Positions 13,943 through 23,036 of a DNA stretch of 64,000 bases are shown here, one piece after another (position 1 is the first letter of the stretch; each line of letters opens with the position of its first letter). The notes under the pieces are model-generated. The model had not been told where the DNA came from, searched no databases, and saw only the letters and a list, made by a program, of their open reading frames with translations. Where the stretch lies: NCBI RefSeq assembly GCF_050574275.1, contig NZ_CP192260.1, positions 1,860,001 through 1,924,000 of the forward strand, written 5' to 3'. Source of the stretch: Virgibacillus_F flavescens. GTDB taxonomy: Bacteria > Bacillota > Bacilli > Bacillales > Amphibacillaceae. A program made the position numbers and the translations under genes.

Positions 13943-16900
13943 TTGAGAAGAATGAAACAGCGTCACGTTAAAGTTTTTAGTATTGTAGCATCGTTCCTTA
14001 TGATCATTTCCGTGATATTGCCTGGGATTGCTATGGCTGAAACGAATGGCAAAGTGTACAGTTCTCTAAATAAATCCCAAACTTTCGAGAAGAACAAAGT
14101 GAGTGACCGGTTACTTGAAAAGTTAAATAAAGAAGAAAAAGTTACATTTCTGGTAAAATTTAAAGAAAAAGCTGATTCGAAAAAGATAGCCAAAGAGGCT
14201 AGACAGAAAGCTAAGTCTGCTGATATGACGGCTAAAAAACAAGAATTTATTCAACGGTCGGCAGTTCTGTCAGAATTAAAGGCGACGTCCCTTGCATCAC
14301 AACGAAATGTGAAAAAATATTTAGAGCAGCAGGTTGAAAAAGGGAATGCAGCAAATATCCATTCGTATTATGTTGTAAATGGAATGGCTGTTACTGCAAC
14401 GAAAGAAGTTGCTCAGAAAATTGCGACTTTTGCTGAGGTAGAAAAGATCCTTCCAAATGAAACCCGACAACTGTTTGCTACTAAAACGAAAGGTGCAGCT
14501 ACACCAAAGTCAGACGTTGCTAATGTGGAATGGAACGTTGAACGCGTTGGTGCACCACAAGTCTGGGAGGACCTTGGAATTGACGGTACAGGTACTGTTG
14601 TAGCCAGTATTGATACTGGTGTTCAATGGGACCACCCTGCGCTAAAGGATAATTACCGAGGTTACGATGCAGCAACTGATACAGTTGAGCATGATTACAA
14701 CTGGTTTGACGCTACTGCAGGAGAATCTGAACCGTATGATGATCAAGGACACGGTACACATACCATAGGTACAATGGTTGGAGGAGAGCCAGATGGATCC
14801 AATCAAATTGGTGTAGCTCCTGGTGCTAAGTTTATTTCGGTAAAAGCATTCACAGCCAGTGGTGGAACTGATGCTGACCTGCTGGCTGCAGCTGAATGGA
14901 TTTTAGCTCCAACTGATTCAGAAGGTAATGCTCGTGTAGACATGGCTCCTGATGTGGTTAATAACTCATGGGGAGGCGGAGCAGGTCTTGATGAGTGGTA
15001 TAGAGATGTTGTCATAAACTGGCGGGCAGCAAATATTTTCCCTGAGTTTTCCGCTGGAAATACTACTCTATTTAATCCAGGCGGACCTGGATCGATTGCA
15101 ACACCAGCAAATTACCCCGAATCATTTGCAACAGGCGCAACAGATATAGGTGATAATCTGGCAAGCTTCTCACTAGAAGGACCATCACCATATGATGAAG
15201 TTAAACCGGATATTTCAGCACCGGGTGTAAATATCCGTTCATCGGTCCCTGGAGGCGAATATGAAGGAGGCTGGAATGGCACTTCGATGGCTGGACCAGC
15301 TGTATCAGGAGTAGCGGCTCTCCTGCGACAAGTAGACGCGAGTTTAACTGTAGATGAAATGGAACAACTATTACTGAATTCAGCAACCCCATTAACTGAT
15401 GAAGAATATCCAGAGTCGCCTAACAATGGTTTTGGATATGGCTTAGTTAATGCTTACGCTGCTGTTTCTTCTATTATGAGTGGACTTGGAACGTTAGAAG
15501 GACAAGTTACGAAAGAAGGAGAGGACAGAGAAGCACCGGTGCTGGAACATACTGCTCCAACTATGACGTACGCTGGTATGGATTTAGATCTAACCATATC
15601 TGTAACTGATAATATCAGTGTTTCTCAAGTTAATTTGCTTTATCTAGATCTATCAGGAAACTGGCAAACAGTTGAAGCAACTCGTACATCGGGAGATTAT
15701 TTATCAGGAGAGTACGCTGCAACTATTTCAGGAGAGCAAGTTGCAGAAGACTCATTGGTTTATAAATGGGTCGTAAATGATTTTGGCAATAACGAAGTAG
15801 GAAGCGAGGAATATACTGTCCCAGTTGAAGCAGGAATTTCTTCTGGATACTCGCAGGACTTTGAATCAACTCCTTATGGTTGGACCTCTTTCGGAGAAAA
15901 CAACAGCTGGGAAGTGGGAGTTCCAACAACAGGCCCTGAAAATGCAACTTCTGGGGAAAGAGTTTATGCAACAAACCTAGATGGAAACTATGAAAATAGT
16001 ACAAATGCAACGCTAGTAATGCCACCAATTGATCTTCCGGAAGAGGATACGTTCCTGCAGTTTAAAAAATGGCATGAATTAGAATCGTACCAATCAGGAA
16101 GTTATTATGATTACGGTCATGTATTTGTATCTACAGATCAAGAAGAATGGACGCAACTGCTTGAGATGAAAGGGACAACTGCAGACTGGGAAAATACGGA
16201 AGTTGATTTATCCGATTACAGTGGCCAACGAATATATATTGGCTTTAATCTTACGTCAGATTCGACTGTTGTAAAACAAGGAATCTATATCGATGACGTA
16301 GCATTAACGGATACATCCATAGTAAGTAAGAAAGATAAAAATAAGAAAAATAAAGATAAAAACAAAGCGAATCTAGGCGTTATGAAAAAAGCTGAAAAAG
16401 CTGCAAAAAAAGAAAAGGTAGATCCGGATAAAATTCAACCGAAACTACCTATGAAAAAAAATCCTCCCGTCGAAGAGGACACAATTAATCCTACACTTTT
16501 ACCAATAGGTGCGCAAGTATCTGTATTGGAAAGTGGACGAACAGTAAATACAAATCCTGAAGATGGAACCTATTCCTTTAGCCATGCAGCTGGTGAGTTT
16601 ACAGTTAAGGCAGAAGCATATGGTTTTGCATCTGAACAGCAATCTGTTGTGATTGAAAGAGATGAAGTTGCGCAGGCAAATTTCACATTAGAAGAAATTA
16701 AACAGCATACAATCACAGGAACCATTACGGATGAAGAAACTGGTGATCCAATTGAAGGAGCAACTGTTATCCTTGTAGAGGATGCAAACGTTGCCCCAGT
16801 CGAAACAGATGCTGATGGTAACTATTCTATAGAAGCCTATGAGGGTACGTATACCTTGAAAATTTTAGCGAGAGATTATATCGGAAAAGAAGTAGACGTT

Positions 16901-18277
16901 TCAATTGAAGAAGGGAATGCAGAAGTCAATGTAGCATTGGAACCACTCTATACGTATCCTGGTGGTGAGATAGGCTATGATGATGGAACAGCTGAAAATG
17001 CTCATTCCTTCTATGATACAGGCAATGGCTGGGCTGTGAAAATGTCCTTACCAGAAGGGAAAGAGTCTGCAATTGTAACAGATGGAGTATTCCGTTTCTG
17101 GGGAACAGATTGGCCAGAACCAGGCGGGACGGAGTTTGCAGTTGAGGTATGGGATGCATCCGGACCAGATGGACAACCTGGTGAGAAAATCGCGGGTCCA
17201 ATTAATGCAGAAGCTCTGCGGAACGGTGAATGGACTGTGGTAGACTTACGTGAACATGGCATAACAGTTGAAAGTGATTTCTATATGGTATATGTCCAGA
17301 CGCAACCTCATCCAAACGGACCAGGGTTAGCTGCCGATGAAGATGGTGAGAATGCAGAACGTAGCTACCAATATGTAGGTGGAGCTTGGTCAATGGTCCC
17401 AAGTGACGAAGGTAACTACATGATTCGAGCTCGCGTGAGTTATGAAGTAGACGCTCCTGTTATTACTTCACCATCAGATAATGAAATTACGAACGACCCT
17501 AACATTACGGTTGAAGGTACAGCATCACCTACAACGACTGTGCTGTTAAAGAATAACGGGGAAGAAGTAGGAACTTCAGAAGTTGGAGAATCTGGCAGTT
17601 TCTCTATACCTGCAGAACTGCAAGAAGGAGTTAACGAACTAACTGCAGTATCTTTACTAGACGGGGATCCGACAGGTGAATCAGATCCAGTTAAGGTTAC
17701 CCTGGACACGCAAGCACCTGAGTTAACGATAGACAGTCCTCAAGATGAAGGGAAAACTAATCGCGAGACTGTCACAGTCGAGGGTACTGTAACGGATGCA
17801 AATTTAGATTTTGTTAAAGTGAATGGTCAGAAGGCAACTGTTGAGGATGGTACCTACTCCAAGCGAATTTTACTGGATAACGGCAGAAATAAAATTAAAG
17901 TGGTGGCACAGGATTTAGCCGGAAACAAAAAGGTTAAACGTATACAGGTTGATGTAAAATACGACGCACCTGTGATAAGTAACCTGACACCTACTGAAGA
18001 TAAAACGATCGAGGCAGGCGAAAGTGTGCGAATCGAGTTTGATAGTGAGCCTGGGCTCAATGCTACATTCTTTATCCATATGCCGCTAACAAACGCTGTA
18101 GCTAATGCCACCGAGCTTCCAATGATGGAGGTTTCTGAAGGGCACTATGTTGGTTATTGGACAGCGACCAGCAACGTAAAAGCTGACGGGGCTGTCATAG
18201 AAGTCAAAGCGGTTGATGATTTTGAAAATGAGACTCGAAAAGTGGCAGAAGGAAGATTGTTTATCAACATCGAGTAA
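13943..18277 (+). CDS. bpr: Secreted subtilisin-like serine protease, bacillopeptidase F type
   Basis: Extracellular S8 protease of 1444 residues, as large as B. subtilis bacillopeptidase F (1433). In order: signal peptide (about 1-33, ending AMA), inhibitor-I9 propeptide (about 65-175), and the S8 domain with Asp224 (IDTGVQWDHP), His270 (GHGTHTIG) and Ser448 (NGTSMAGPAVSG). Then come a jelly-roll/MAM-like domain (about 635-790), a Lys-rich linker (about 794-828), two carboxypeptidase-regulatory-like repeats (about 850-995), another beta domain, and Ig-like/Big modules to the end (about 1170-1444). No LPXTG anchor, so it is released or held by charge. The TTG at 13943 is eight bases after AGGGAGGA; the ATG at 13952 is an alternative. 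Free-standing gene. Confidence 0.9.
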   Translation: MRRMKQRHVKVFSIVASFLMIISVILPGIAMAETNGKVYSSLNKSQTFEKNKVSDRLLEKLNKEEKVTFLVKFKEKADSKKIAKEARQKAKSADMTAKKQEFIQRSAVLSELKATSLASQRNVKKYLEQQVEKGNAANIHSYYVVNGMAVTATKEVAQKIATFAEVEKILPNETRQLFATKTKGAATPKSDVANVEWNVERVGAPQVWEDLGIDGTGTVVASIDTGVQWDHPALKDNYRGYDAATDTVEHDYNWFDATAGESEPYDDQGHGTHTIGTMVGGEPDGSNQIGVAPGAKFISVKAFTASGGTDADLLAAAEWILAPTDSEGNARVDMAPDVVNNSWGGGAGLDEWYRDVVINWRAANIFPEFSAGNTTLFNPGGPGSIATPANYPESFATGATDIGDNLASFSLEGPSPYDEVKPDISAPGVNIRSSVPGGEYEGGWNGTSMAGPAVSGVAALLRQVDASLTVDEMEQLLLNSATPLTDEEYPESPNNGFGYGLVNAYAAVSSIMSGLGTLEGQVTKEGEDREAPVLEHTAPTMTYAGMDLDLTISVTDNISVSQVNLLYLDLSGNWQTVEATRTSGDYLSGEYAATISGEQVAEDSLVYKWVVNDFGNNEVGSEEYTVPVEAGISSGYSQDFESTPYGWTSFGENNSWEVGVPTTGPENATSGERVYATNLDGNYENSTNATLVMPPIDLPEEDTFLQFKKWHELESYQSGSYYDYGHVFVSTDQEEWTQLLEMKGTTADWENTEVDLSDYSGQRIYIGFNLTSDSTVVKQGIYIDDVALTDTSIVSKKDKNKKNKDKNKANLGVMKKAEKAAKKEKVDPDKIQPKLPMKKNPPVEEDTINPTLLPIGAQVSVLESGRTVNTNPEDGTYSFSHAAGEFTVKAEAYGFASEQQSVVIERDEVAQANFTLEEIKQHTITGTITDEETGDPIEGATVILVEDANVAPVETDADGNYSIEAYEGTYTLKILARDYIGKEVDVSIEEGNAEVNVALEPLYTYPGGEIGYDDGTAENAHSFYDTGNGWAVKMSLPEGKESAIVTDGVFRFWGTDWPEPGGTEFAVEVWDASGPDGQPGEKIAGPINAEALRNGEWTVVDLREHGITVESDFYMVYVQTQPHPNGPGLAADEDGENAERSYQYVGGAWSMVPSDEGNYMIRARVSYEVDAPVITSPSDNEITNDPNITVEGTASPTTTVLLKNNGEEVGTSEVGESGSFSIPAELQEGVNELTAVSLLDGDPTGESDPVKVTLDTQAPELTIDSPQDEGKTNRETVTVEGTVTDANLDFVKVNGQKATVEDGTYSKRILLDNGRNKIKVVAQDLAGNKKVKRIQVDVKYDAPVISNLTPTEDKTIEAGESVRIEFDSEPGLNATFFIHMPLTNAVANATELPMMEVSEGHYVGYWTATSNVKADGAVIEVKAVDDFENETRKVAEGRLFINIE

Positions 18278-18290
18278 CCTTAATAGTCTA

Positions 18291-18327
18291 TTAAAGAAGC
18301 ACGGGGTACATTCCCGTGTTTCTTTAT
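18291..18327 (+). terminator. Terminator of the bacillopeptidase gene
   Basis: AAGCACGGG and CCCGTGTTTCTTT form a 7-9-bp stem with a 7-base loop and a short U-rich tail. Confidence 0.75.
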
Positions 18328-18340
18328 GTGCAAATTACTA

Positions 18341-18367
18341 TTCAAAATGACACAAAAATTGTATAAT
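18341..18367 (+). promoter_or_regulatory. Promoter of the ribU riboswitch transcript
   Basis: A perfect TATAAT at 18362-18367 lies about 27 bases before the FMN aptamer, with a TTCAAA at 18341-18346 as a weak -35 element. Confidence 0.55.
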
Positions 18368-18393
18368 ATGAATATCAATTAAATATCGATTCA

Positions 18394-18533
18394 ATCTTCG
18401 GGGCAGGGTGCAATTCCCGACCGGCGGTGATGAACGTCAGTTGTTCTAAGTCCGTGACCCGCAATGCTTTGGCAGAGCGGTGGATCTGGTGAAATTCCAG
18501 AGCCGACAGTTACAGTCTGGATGGGAGAAGATT
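18394..18533 (+). ncRNA. FMN riboswitch (RFN element)
   Basis: The conserved RFN blocks are all present: TTCGGGGCAGGGTG, CCGACCGGCGGTGAT, AGTCCGTGACCCGC, GCAGAGCGGTGGATCTGGTG, AATTCCAGAGCCGACAGT and CTGGATGGGAGAAG. Bound FMN turns such leaders off. It precedes ribU, a standard target, and a GC-rich hairpin between aptamer and gene could be the expression platform. Confidence 0.97.
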
Positions 18534-18582
18534 ATGAAGCTGAAATTCGGGTGCTACGTGCGCCTTTATTTTCCTGTGAATT

Positions 18583-18617
18583 AATCCCCTGAAGCCTATG
18601 TAGGTTTCGGGGGATTT
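18583..18617 (+). terminator. Expression-platform hairpin of the FMN riboswitch
   Basis: AATCCCCTGAAGCCT and AGGTTTCGGGGGATT pair almost fully around a 4-base loop, between the aptamer and ribU. The following TTTG is a short U tract, so termination may be weak. It probably attenuates ribU when FMN is bound. Confidence 0.7.
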
Positions 18618-18697
18618 GTAGTTTAGCAGCTAATCCATAGTAGGCTTATCCTTCATCAAAAGATTTGAATCGATATCCAGATGGAGGAGAATGAATC

Positions 18698-19285
18698 ATG
18701 CAAAAATCATCACATTTATTGAAATTAATTATTTTATCGTTACTTGGTACTATTTCGCTATTATTATTTTTCTTGAACTTTCCTTTACCATTTTTACCTC
18801 CGTATTTGAAAATTGACTTTAGTGAGGTGCCGGCACTCATCGCAGCGTTAATCTTTTCACCACTGGCTGGGGTAATCGTAATAGCAATTAAGAATATGCT
18901 GTATCTAGTGGTATCTGGCGCAGGTGATCCAATTGGGGTTGCTGCAAATTTCCTGGCTGGTGTTTTGTTCATTGTGCCAGTGTCTATGCTTTACCATAAG
19001 TTTAAGGGTGTAAAAAGCGTTGTATCAGGGTTGGCTGCCGGAACGATAATTATGGCGGTAGGTATGAGTATCTTAAACTATTTTATTATTCTTCCATTGT
19101 ACGCTTGGTTTATTGGTGTGCCTGAAATGGCGGAGAGTACGGCAAAATGGATTGCTGTATATGCGGGTATATTGCCTTTTAATATTATTAAAGGAATTAT
19201 CGTTGGGATGCTGTTTGTACCATTGTTTATTAAATTGCGGAGATGGATTGAGCAAAAGAGAGCAAATTTGGCTAAGGTTATATAA
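18698..19285 (+). CDS. ribU: Riboflavin ECF transporter S component RibU
   Basis: Membrane S component (also YpaA or FmnP) that binds riboflavin and docks with the ECF energizing module. The 195 residues have about six membrane helices and family motifs: KIDFSEVPALIAALIFSPLAG, IKNMLYLVVSGAGDPIGVAANF and LPFNIIKGIIVGMLF. It is controlled by the FMN riboswitch directly upstream, which confirms the substrate class. The ATG follows GGAGGAG. No other riboflavin genes are adjacent. Confidence 0.93.
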   Translation: MQKSSHLLKLIILSLLGTISLLLFFLNFPLPFLPPYLKIDFSEVPALIAALIFSPLAGVIVIAIKNMLYLVVSGAGDPIGVAANFLAGVLFIVPVSMLYHKFKGVKSVVSGLAAGTIIMAVGMSILNYFIILPLYAWFIGVPEMAESTAKWIAVYAGILPFNIIKGIIVGMLFVPLFIKLRRWIEQKRANLAKVI

Positions 19286-19296
19286 AATTATTCGTA

Positions 19297-19322
19297 GTGG
19301 GGATGCCAGTGGCGTCCCCACT
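19297..19322 (+). terminator. Hairpin after ribU
   Basis: GTGGGGATGCC and GGCGTCCCCAC form an 11-bp stem with a 3-base loop, 12 bases after the ribU stop. The U tract is poor (TTTGAAT), so this could be a transcript-stabilising hairpin or a weak terminator. Confidence 0.6.
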
Positions 19323-19403
19323 TTGAATACAAACGCCGAATGAAAAAACGTTAATACTTGTTCCACGGGCCAGTGCTGGGACTTCTCTGACTTGAGTCGA
19401 AGC

Positions 19404-19611
19404 CACTGAAAAAGTTACATTTATAACAGATTAAGTGTATCTATTCTCGCATCTTCGAATATACTACGCTTTCCGCGGGCACGGCTTCAGTCTCCTCGAG
19501 AAAATCCACTCTGCGGGGCCTTCAGACTCGTGCTGTTCCCGCAGGAGTCTCCGTATATTCAAGATGCGAAAGTGGATCCACAAACTTACTACCACATGAA
19601 ACTTTTTCAGT
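19404..19611 (+). repeat. Family A structured repeat, copy A5
   Basis: Left end ACTGAAAAAGTTA (19404-19416), right end AACTTTTTCAGT (19600-19611). The core is bounded by GCATCTTCGAATATAC and GTATATTCAAGATGC. Inside are GCTTTCCGCGGGCACGGC, GGCCTTCAGACTCGTGCTG and TTCCCGCAGGAGTCTC, nearly identical to A1 and A3. It lies between the ribU and yteA 3' ends. Confidence 0.8.
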
Positions 19612-19661
19612 TGCCTCGCATTCGTATATTTGAGAGGCTAAGTCGATAGAATTTTATTAAA

Positions 19662-19703
19662 ATAGCAAAAATCCGAACGAGATCGAAAGAACGTTCGGAT
19701 TAT
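19662..19703 (-). terminator. Terminator of yteA
   Basis: On the minus strand ATCCGAACG and CGTTCGGAT form a 9-bp stem followed by TTTTTG, downstream of the yteA stop. Confidence 0.85.
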
Positions 19704-19727
19704 GATTTAAATAATATGCTTTTTTAC

Positions 19728-20072
19728 TTATGCTTCTTCAACTAGAATTTTAGCGGTTGGCTCGGCTTCTAACCGTTCCTCTGGAATTTCCTTGCCTGAT
19801 ACTTCGCTTTTACCGTAAGTTCCATTCTCTATCCGTTCTAACGCATCGTTAATATCCTGTAAACGGTCGGATTTGACCTGTTGTAATCCTGCATCACGTT
19901 CCTGTTCGAATTGTTCAGTTCCCATATCGGCAGGGTGATTGTCATAGTCTGCTAATTCTCCAACAGCATCGTTTGGACCTTGTTGCTTATTTTGGTCTAA
20001 TTGCTGTTCCATATCCTGCTTCATATTGAGTAGTTTTCCCTTGAAGTGCTCTAACTTTTTATCACTTAACAT
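19728..20072 (-). CDS. yteA: YteA-type DksA/TraR-like protein with degenerate zinc finger
   Basis: A 114-residue protein of the YteA/YocK branch of the DksA/TraR superfamily, annotated in spore formers as sporulation-related; its function is unknown. It has an N-terminal coiled coil (KLEHFKGKLLNMKQDMEQQL), then LADYDNHPADMGTEQFEQERD and the C-terminal GTYGKSEVSGKEIPEERLEA. The DksA zinc-finger cysteines are gone: CxxC has become SEVSG, and the second pair is missing in PTAKILVEEA. The ATG at 20072 is eight bases after AAAGGAG, better than the ATG at 20090. It is next to men genes in B. subtilis too. Confidence 0.82.
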   Translation of the reverse strand: MLSDKKLEHFKGKLLNMKQDMEQQLDQNKQQGPNDAVGELADYDNHPADMGTEQFEQERDAGLQQVKSDRLQDINDALERIENGTYGKSEVSGKEIPEERLEAEPTAKILVEEA

Positions 20073-20105
20073 TGTTAAAACTCCTTTCAATCATCATACC
20101 TATCC

Positions 20106-20486
20106 TTACTTAGGTACTACCCCAATCGTACACCTGGATAAACAAATAAGTTTTTCGTTTTCATCTTCCACTCGAACTTCCCAGACCATTGTTGTTTTTC
20201 CAATATGGACAGGGGTAGCTTTAGCGGTCACTATACCACTGCGTTTGCTCTTTATGTGATTTGCATTTATTTCGATTCCAAAAACATTAAAAGATTCGGG
20301 GTCCACATTGAGGTAGGCACCGATGCTTGCAGCTGACTCAGCTAATGCAACGCTTGCTCCTCCATGAAGAAAACCCATTGGCTGTTTGGTCCGGTGATCT
20401 ACAGGCATAGTCATGATTACTAATTCTTTGTCTGATGACTGTACTTCAATACCTAGTGTTTCCATCATTGTATTTTTCAGTTCCAT
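20106..20486 (-). CDS. Hotdog-fold acyl-CoA thioesterase, probable DHNA-CoA thioesterase
   Basis: A 126-residue PaaI-type hotdog thioesterase, similar to B. subtilis YuxO. Landmarks are MPVDHRTKQPMGFLHGGASVALAESAAS, here seen as the catalytic-helix segment GFLHGGASVALAE with its conserved Glu, and NANHIKSKRSGIVTAKA. It lies 13 bases downstream of menA on the same strand. This supports a role in hydrolysing 1,4-dihydroxy-2-naphthoyl-CoA, the step between MenB and MenA. The family assignment is firm; the substrate is inferred from position. The ATG at 20486 follows AAAGGAGG. Confidence 0.82.
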   Translation of the reverse strand: MELKNTMMETLGIEVQSSDKELVIMTMPVDHRTKQPMGFLHGGASVALAESAASIGAYLNVDPESFNVFGIEINANHIKSKRSGIVTAKATPVHIGKTTMVWEVRVEDENEKLICLSRCTIGVVPK

Positions 20487-20499
20487 TGAAAATCCTCCT

Positions 20500-21420
20500 T
20501 TAATAAATTTTATTAATAAGTAAGGATATACCTAATAGCAAGCCATAGATTGTATTTGTTTTTCCGGTTAAGACCATAGCAGGCATCATTTCGATAGGTG
20601 TTGATTTGCCCTTAAATTTCTTAACTACGTCTACTGCAATTTTGATACTTAGAAATGTAATGATTGACCAGGCTGGCAGGATTCCTGTAATGATGAAATA
20701 GAGCGTAAAACCATATGCAGCAATGAATAATGAAGCAAGAAAAATAATTGCATTTTTGTGCCCTAAGAGAATTGCGATTGTTTTACGGCCGTTTAATTTG
20801 TCGCCATCAAGGTCCCGGATATTATTAGCCAGCAGTATACATCCAATAAATATTGCGATTGGGATAGATATCCAGATCACACTTGCCGTTACTTGCATTG
20901 TCTGGATGTAATAACTAATTCCTATAATAACTGTTCCCATAAAAAAACCTGCAAAAAGCTCACCGAATGGTGTATATGCAATTGGAAATGGTCCAGCTGT
21001 ATATAAATAGCCAAAGAGCATACATATTAATCCAATGACAGCTATCCACCAGCTTGAAGTTGTACAAATATAAATTCCAAGCAGTCCTGCAACTACGAAG
21101 AAAATGAAGCCAAGTCGAAGTACTGTTTTTGGTGCAATCCCATCGCGGACAATCGTACCTCCTATTCCTACAGAATTTTCATTGTCTAATCCCCGCTTAA
21201 AGTCAAAGTATTCATTAAATATGTTTGTAGCGGACTGTATAAGAATGGAAGCGATCAGCATTGCTAAGAATACTAAAAAGTGAAAGGATTTATCATTAAG
21301 TGCAAGCATTGTTCCGACAAAAACAGGAATAAATGAAGCTGTTAATGTATGTGGTCGCAAGAGTCGCCACCAAATTTGAAAACCTGGTTGATTAGGTAAA
21401 GCTTGTTTTGTAGATTCCAT
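20500..21420 (-). CDS. menA: 1,4-dihydroxy-2-naphthoate polyprenyltransferase MenA
   Basis: UbiA-family membrane enzyme joining the polyprenyl chain to DHNA to give demethylmenaquinone. The 306 residues have about eight or nine membrane helices. The first Asp-rich prenyl-diphosphate site is NIFNEYFDFKRGLD and the second is NNIRDLDGDKLNGRKTIA. The ATG at 21420 follows GAGGAGAG. It is divergent from menF and forms a two-gene operon with the hotdog thioesterase. Same order as in B. subtilis apart from the thioesterase. Confidence 0.94.
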   Translation of the reverse strand: MESTKQALPNQPGFQIWWRLLRPHTLTASFIPVFVGTMLALNDKSFHFLVFLAMLIASILIQSATNIFNEYFDFKRGLDNENSVGIGGTIVRDGIAPKTVLRLGFIFFVVAGLLGIYICTTSSWWIAVIGLICMLFGYLYTAGPFPIAYTPFGELFAGFFMGTVIIGISYYIQTMQVTASVIWISIPIAIFIGCILLANNIRDLDGDKLNGRKTIAILLGHKNAIIFLASLFIAAYGFTLYFIITGILPAWSIITFLSIKIAVDVVKKFKGKSTPIEMMPAMVLTGKTNTIYGLLLGISLLINKIY

Positions 21421-21647
21421 TTGCTGTTCTCTCCTCTATTTATGTACAATATCCACTTAAGTTTAGGCAATTCCCAAAGCGGTGTCAATCGACATTAATT
21501 GCTAAATTAGAGAATTGGAAGTAGCTTTTATTCTCTGCATGCAGTAATTGTTTGTAAATTAATGACTCTTTTCTTGAGAAACAGGGAAAAAGAGAATAAA
21601 ATAAGATATGTATGTATAAGTGTATCGTTTAATGGAGGTTTATGAAG

Positions 21648-23033
21648 ATGATTGAGACAAAGGTTGAAATAACCGAATCCATTTTTAGTGAAGCTATAGA
21701 TCAGGCAAAAAAATTAAATAATAGTCAATTAGTAAGTATCACGAAAGAAATACTGCCAATTGAACCGCTTCACTTTTTTAATGCGGCAAAACAATTGGAC
21801 GCGGATCGAACATTTTGGTCCAACACAGCTGAAGACTTTACGATGGTAGGTGTTGGAACGACGTATAGAATTGAGGCAACAGAAAATCGTTTTGAAGAAA
21901 CGGATCAGCAATGGAATAGGATAAGGGAACAGGCGATTATCCATAACCCATACCAAAAGCCTGGGACCGGCCTGGTAATAATGGGTGGTATGACTTTTGA
22001 TCCATCCAATACCAAAACCGCTTTGTGGGAAAACTTCCCAGAAAGTGAATTTACCGTTCCTACCTATGTATATTCTAACTTCGAGGGAAAACATTATCTG
22101 ACAACAAATGTTCACGTTTCAAATGAAGATAATGCTAGTGAACTTTTAACAAATATTAATGAAACTATTAATATTCTTTTAAAAAATCCTGTCACTGATC
22201 CTGTTAAGGCTGTGATTGTAGATAAACAAGATGTAGCGCCAGAAAAGTGGAAACAAACGGTTAAGGACGCTACTAATGAAATTAAGTCAAGTGTGATTGA
22301 GAAAATAGTTCTTTCGAGAGAAATACGGATAAAATTAAGCTGCAATGCCGATATAACTGCAGTAGTGCAGGATTTACTAAATACACAAACTAACAGCTTT
22401 GTCTTTGCATTTGAGCGGAACGGAGACTGTTTTGTCGGAGCAACACCTGAAAGATTGGTTAAAATAGAAAATGATCACTTGTATTCTGCCTGCTTGGCTG
22501 GAACTGCTCCTAGAGGTGAAACAGTTGAAGCGGATGATATACTAGCTAATCAGCTATTAAATGATGATAAAAACCGGAGCGAACATGATTTTGTAGTTAA
22601 AATGATAAGTGAGGCAATTAATCCTTATTGTACGGATATAGTTATTCCAGAAGTACCAACTGTATATCCATTAAAAAATCTTCAGCATTTATATACACCG
22701 GTAACAGCAGAGGTCAGAAGTAATGTAAGTGTTTTTGATATTATTGGAAAGCTTCATCCTACTGCAGCGCTTGGTGGTGTCCCAAGACATGAATCCATGG
22801 AATTCATCCGGAACAATGAATTGTTGGACAGAGGCTGGTACGGCGCTCCTGTCGGCTGGATTGATCACAATAATAACAGTGAATTTGCAGTTGCGATTCG
22901 TTCAGGACTGCTCCAGGGTGATACCGCCTCATTGTTCGCGGGGTGCGGTGTGGTAGAGGATTCTGAACCTGAGGCAGAATATGAAGAGACAAATATAAAG
23001 TTGAAACCTATGCTAACTGTTTTAGGGGGATAA
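21648..23033 (+). CDS. menF: Menaquinone-specific isochorismate synthase MenF
   Basis: Mg-dependent conversion of chorismate to isochorismate, the first committed step of menaquinone synthesis. The 461 residues end in a chorismate-binding domain (about 200-455) with KIVLSREIRI, FVGATPERLVKI, AGTAPRG, NKNRSEH-like DDKNRSEHDFVV, HPTAALGGVPR and GWYGAPVGWID. The ATG at 21648 is nine bases after GGAGG; the ATG at 21642 is only three bases from it. First gene of menF-menD-menH-menB. Confidence 0.94.
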   Translation: MIETKVEITESIFSEAIDQAKKLNNSQLVSITKEILPIEPLHFFNAAKQLDADRTFWSNTAEDFTMVGVGTTYRIEATENRFEETDQQWNRIREQAIIHNPYQKPGTGLVIMGGMTFDPSNTKTALWENFPESEFTVPTYVYSNFEGKHYLTTNVHVSNEDNASELLTNINETINILLKNPVTDPVKAVIVDKQDVAPEKWKQTVKDATNEIKSSVIEKIVLSREIRIKLSCNADITAVVQDLLNTQTNSFVFAFERNGDCFVGATPERLVKIENDHLYSACLAGTAPRGETVEADDILANQLLNDDKNRSEHDFVVKMISEAINPYCTDIVIPEVPTVYPLKNLQHLYTPVTAEVRSNVSVFDIIGKLHPTAALGGVPRHESMEFIRNNELLDRGWYGAPVGWIDHNNNSEFAVAIRSGLLQGDTASLFAGCGVVEDSEPEAEYEETNIKLKPMLTVLGG

Positions 23034-23036
23034 ACA

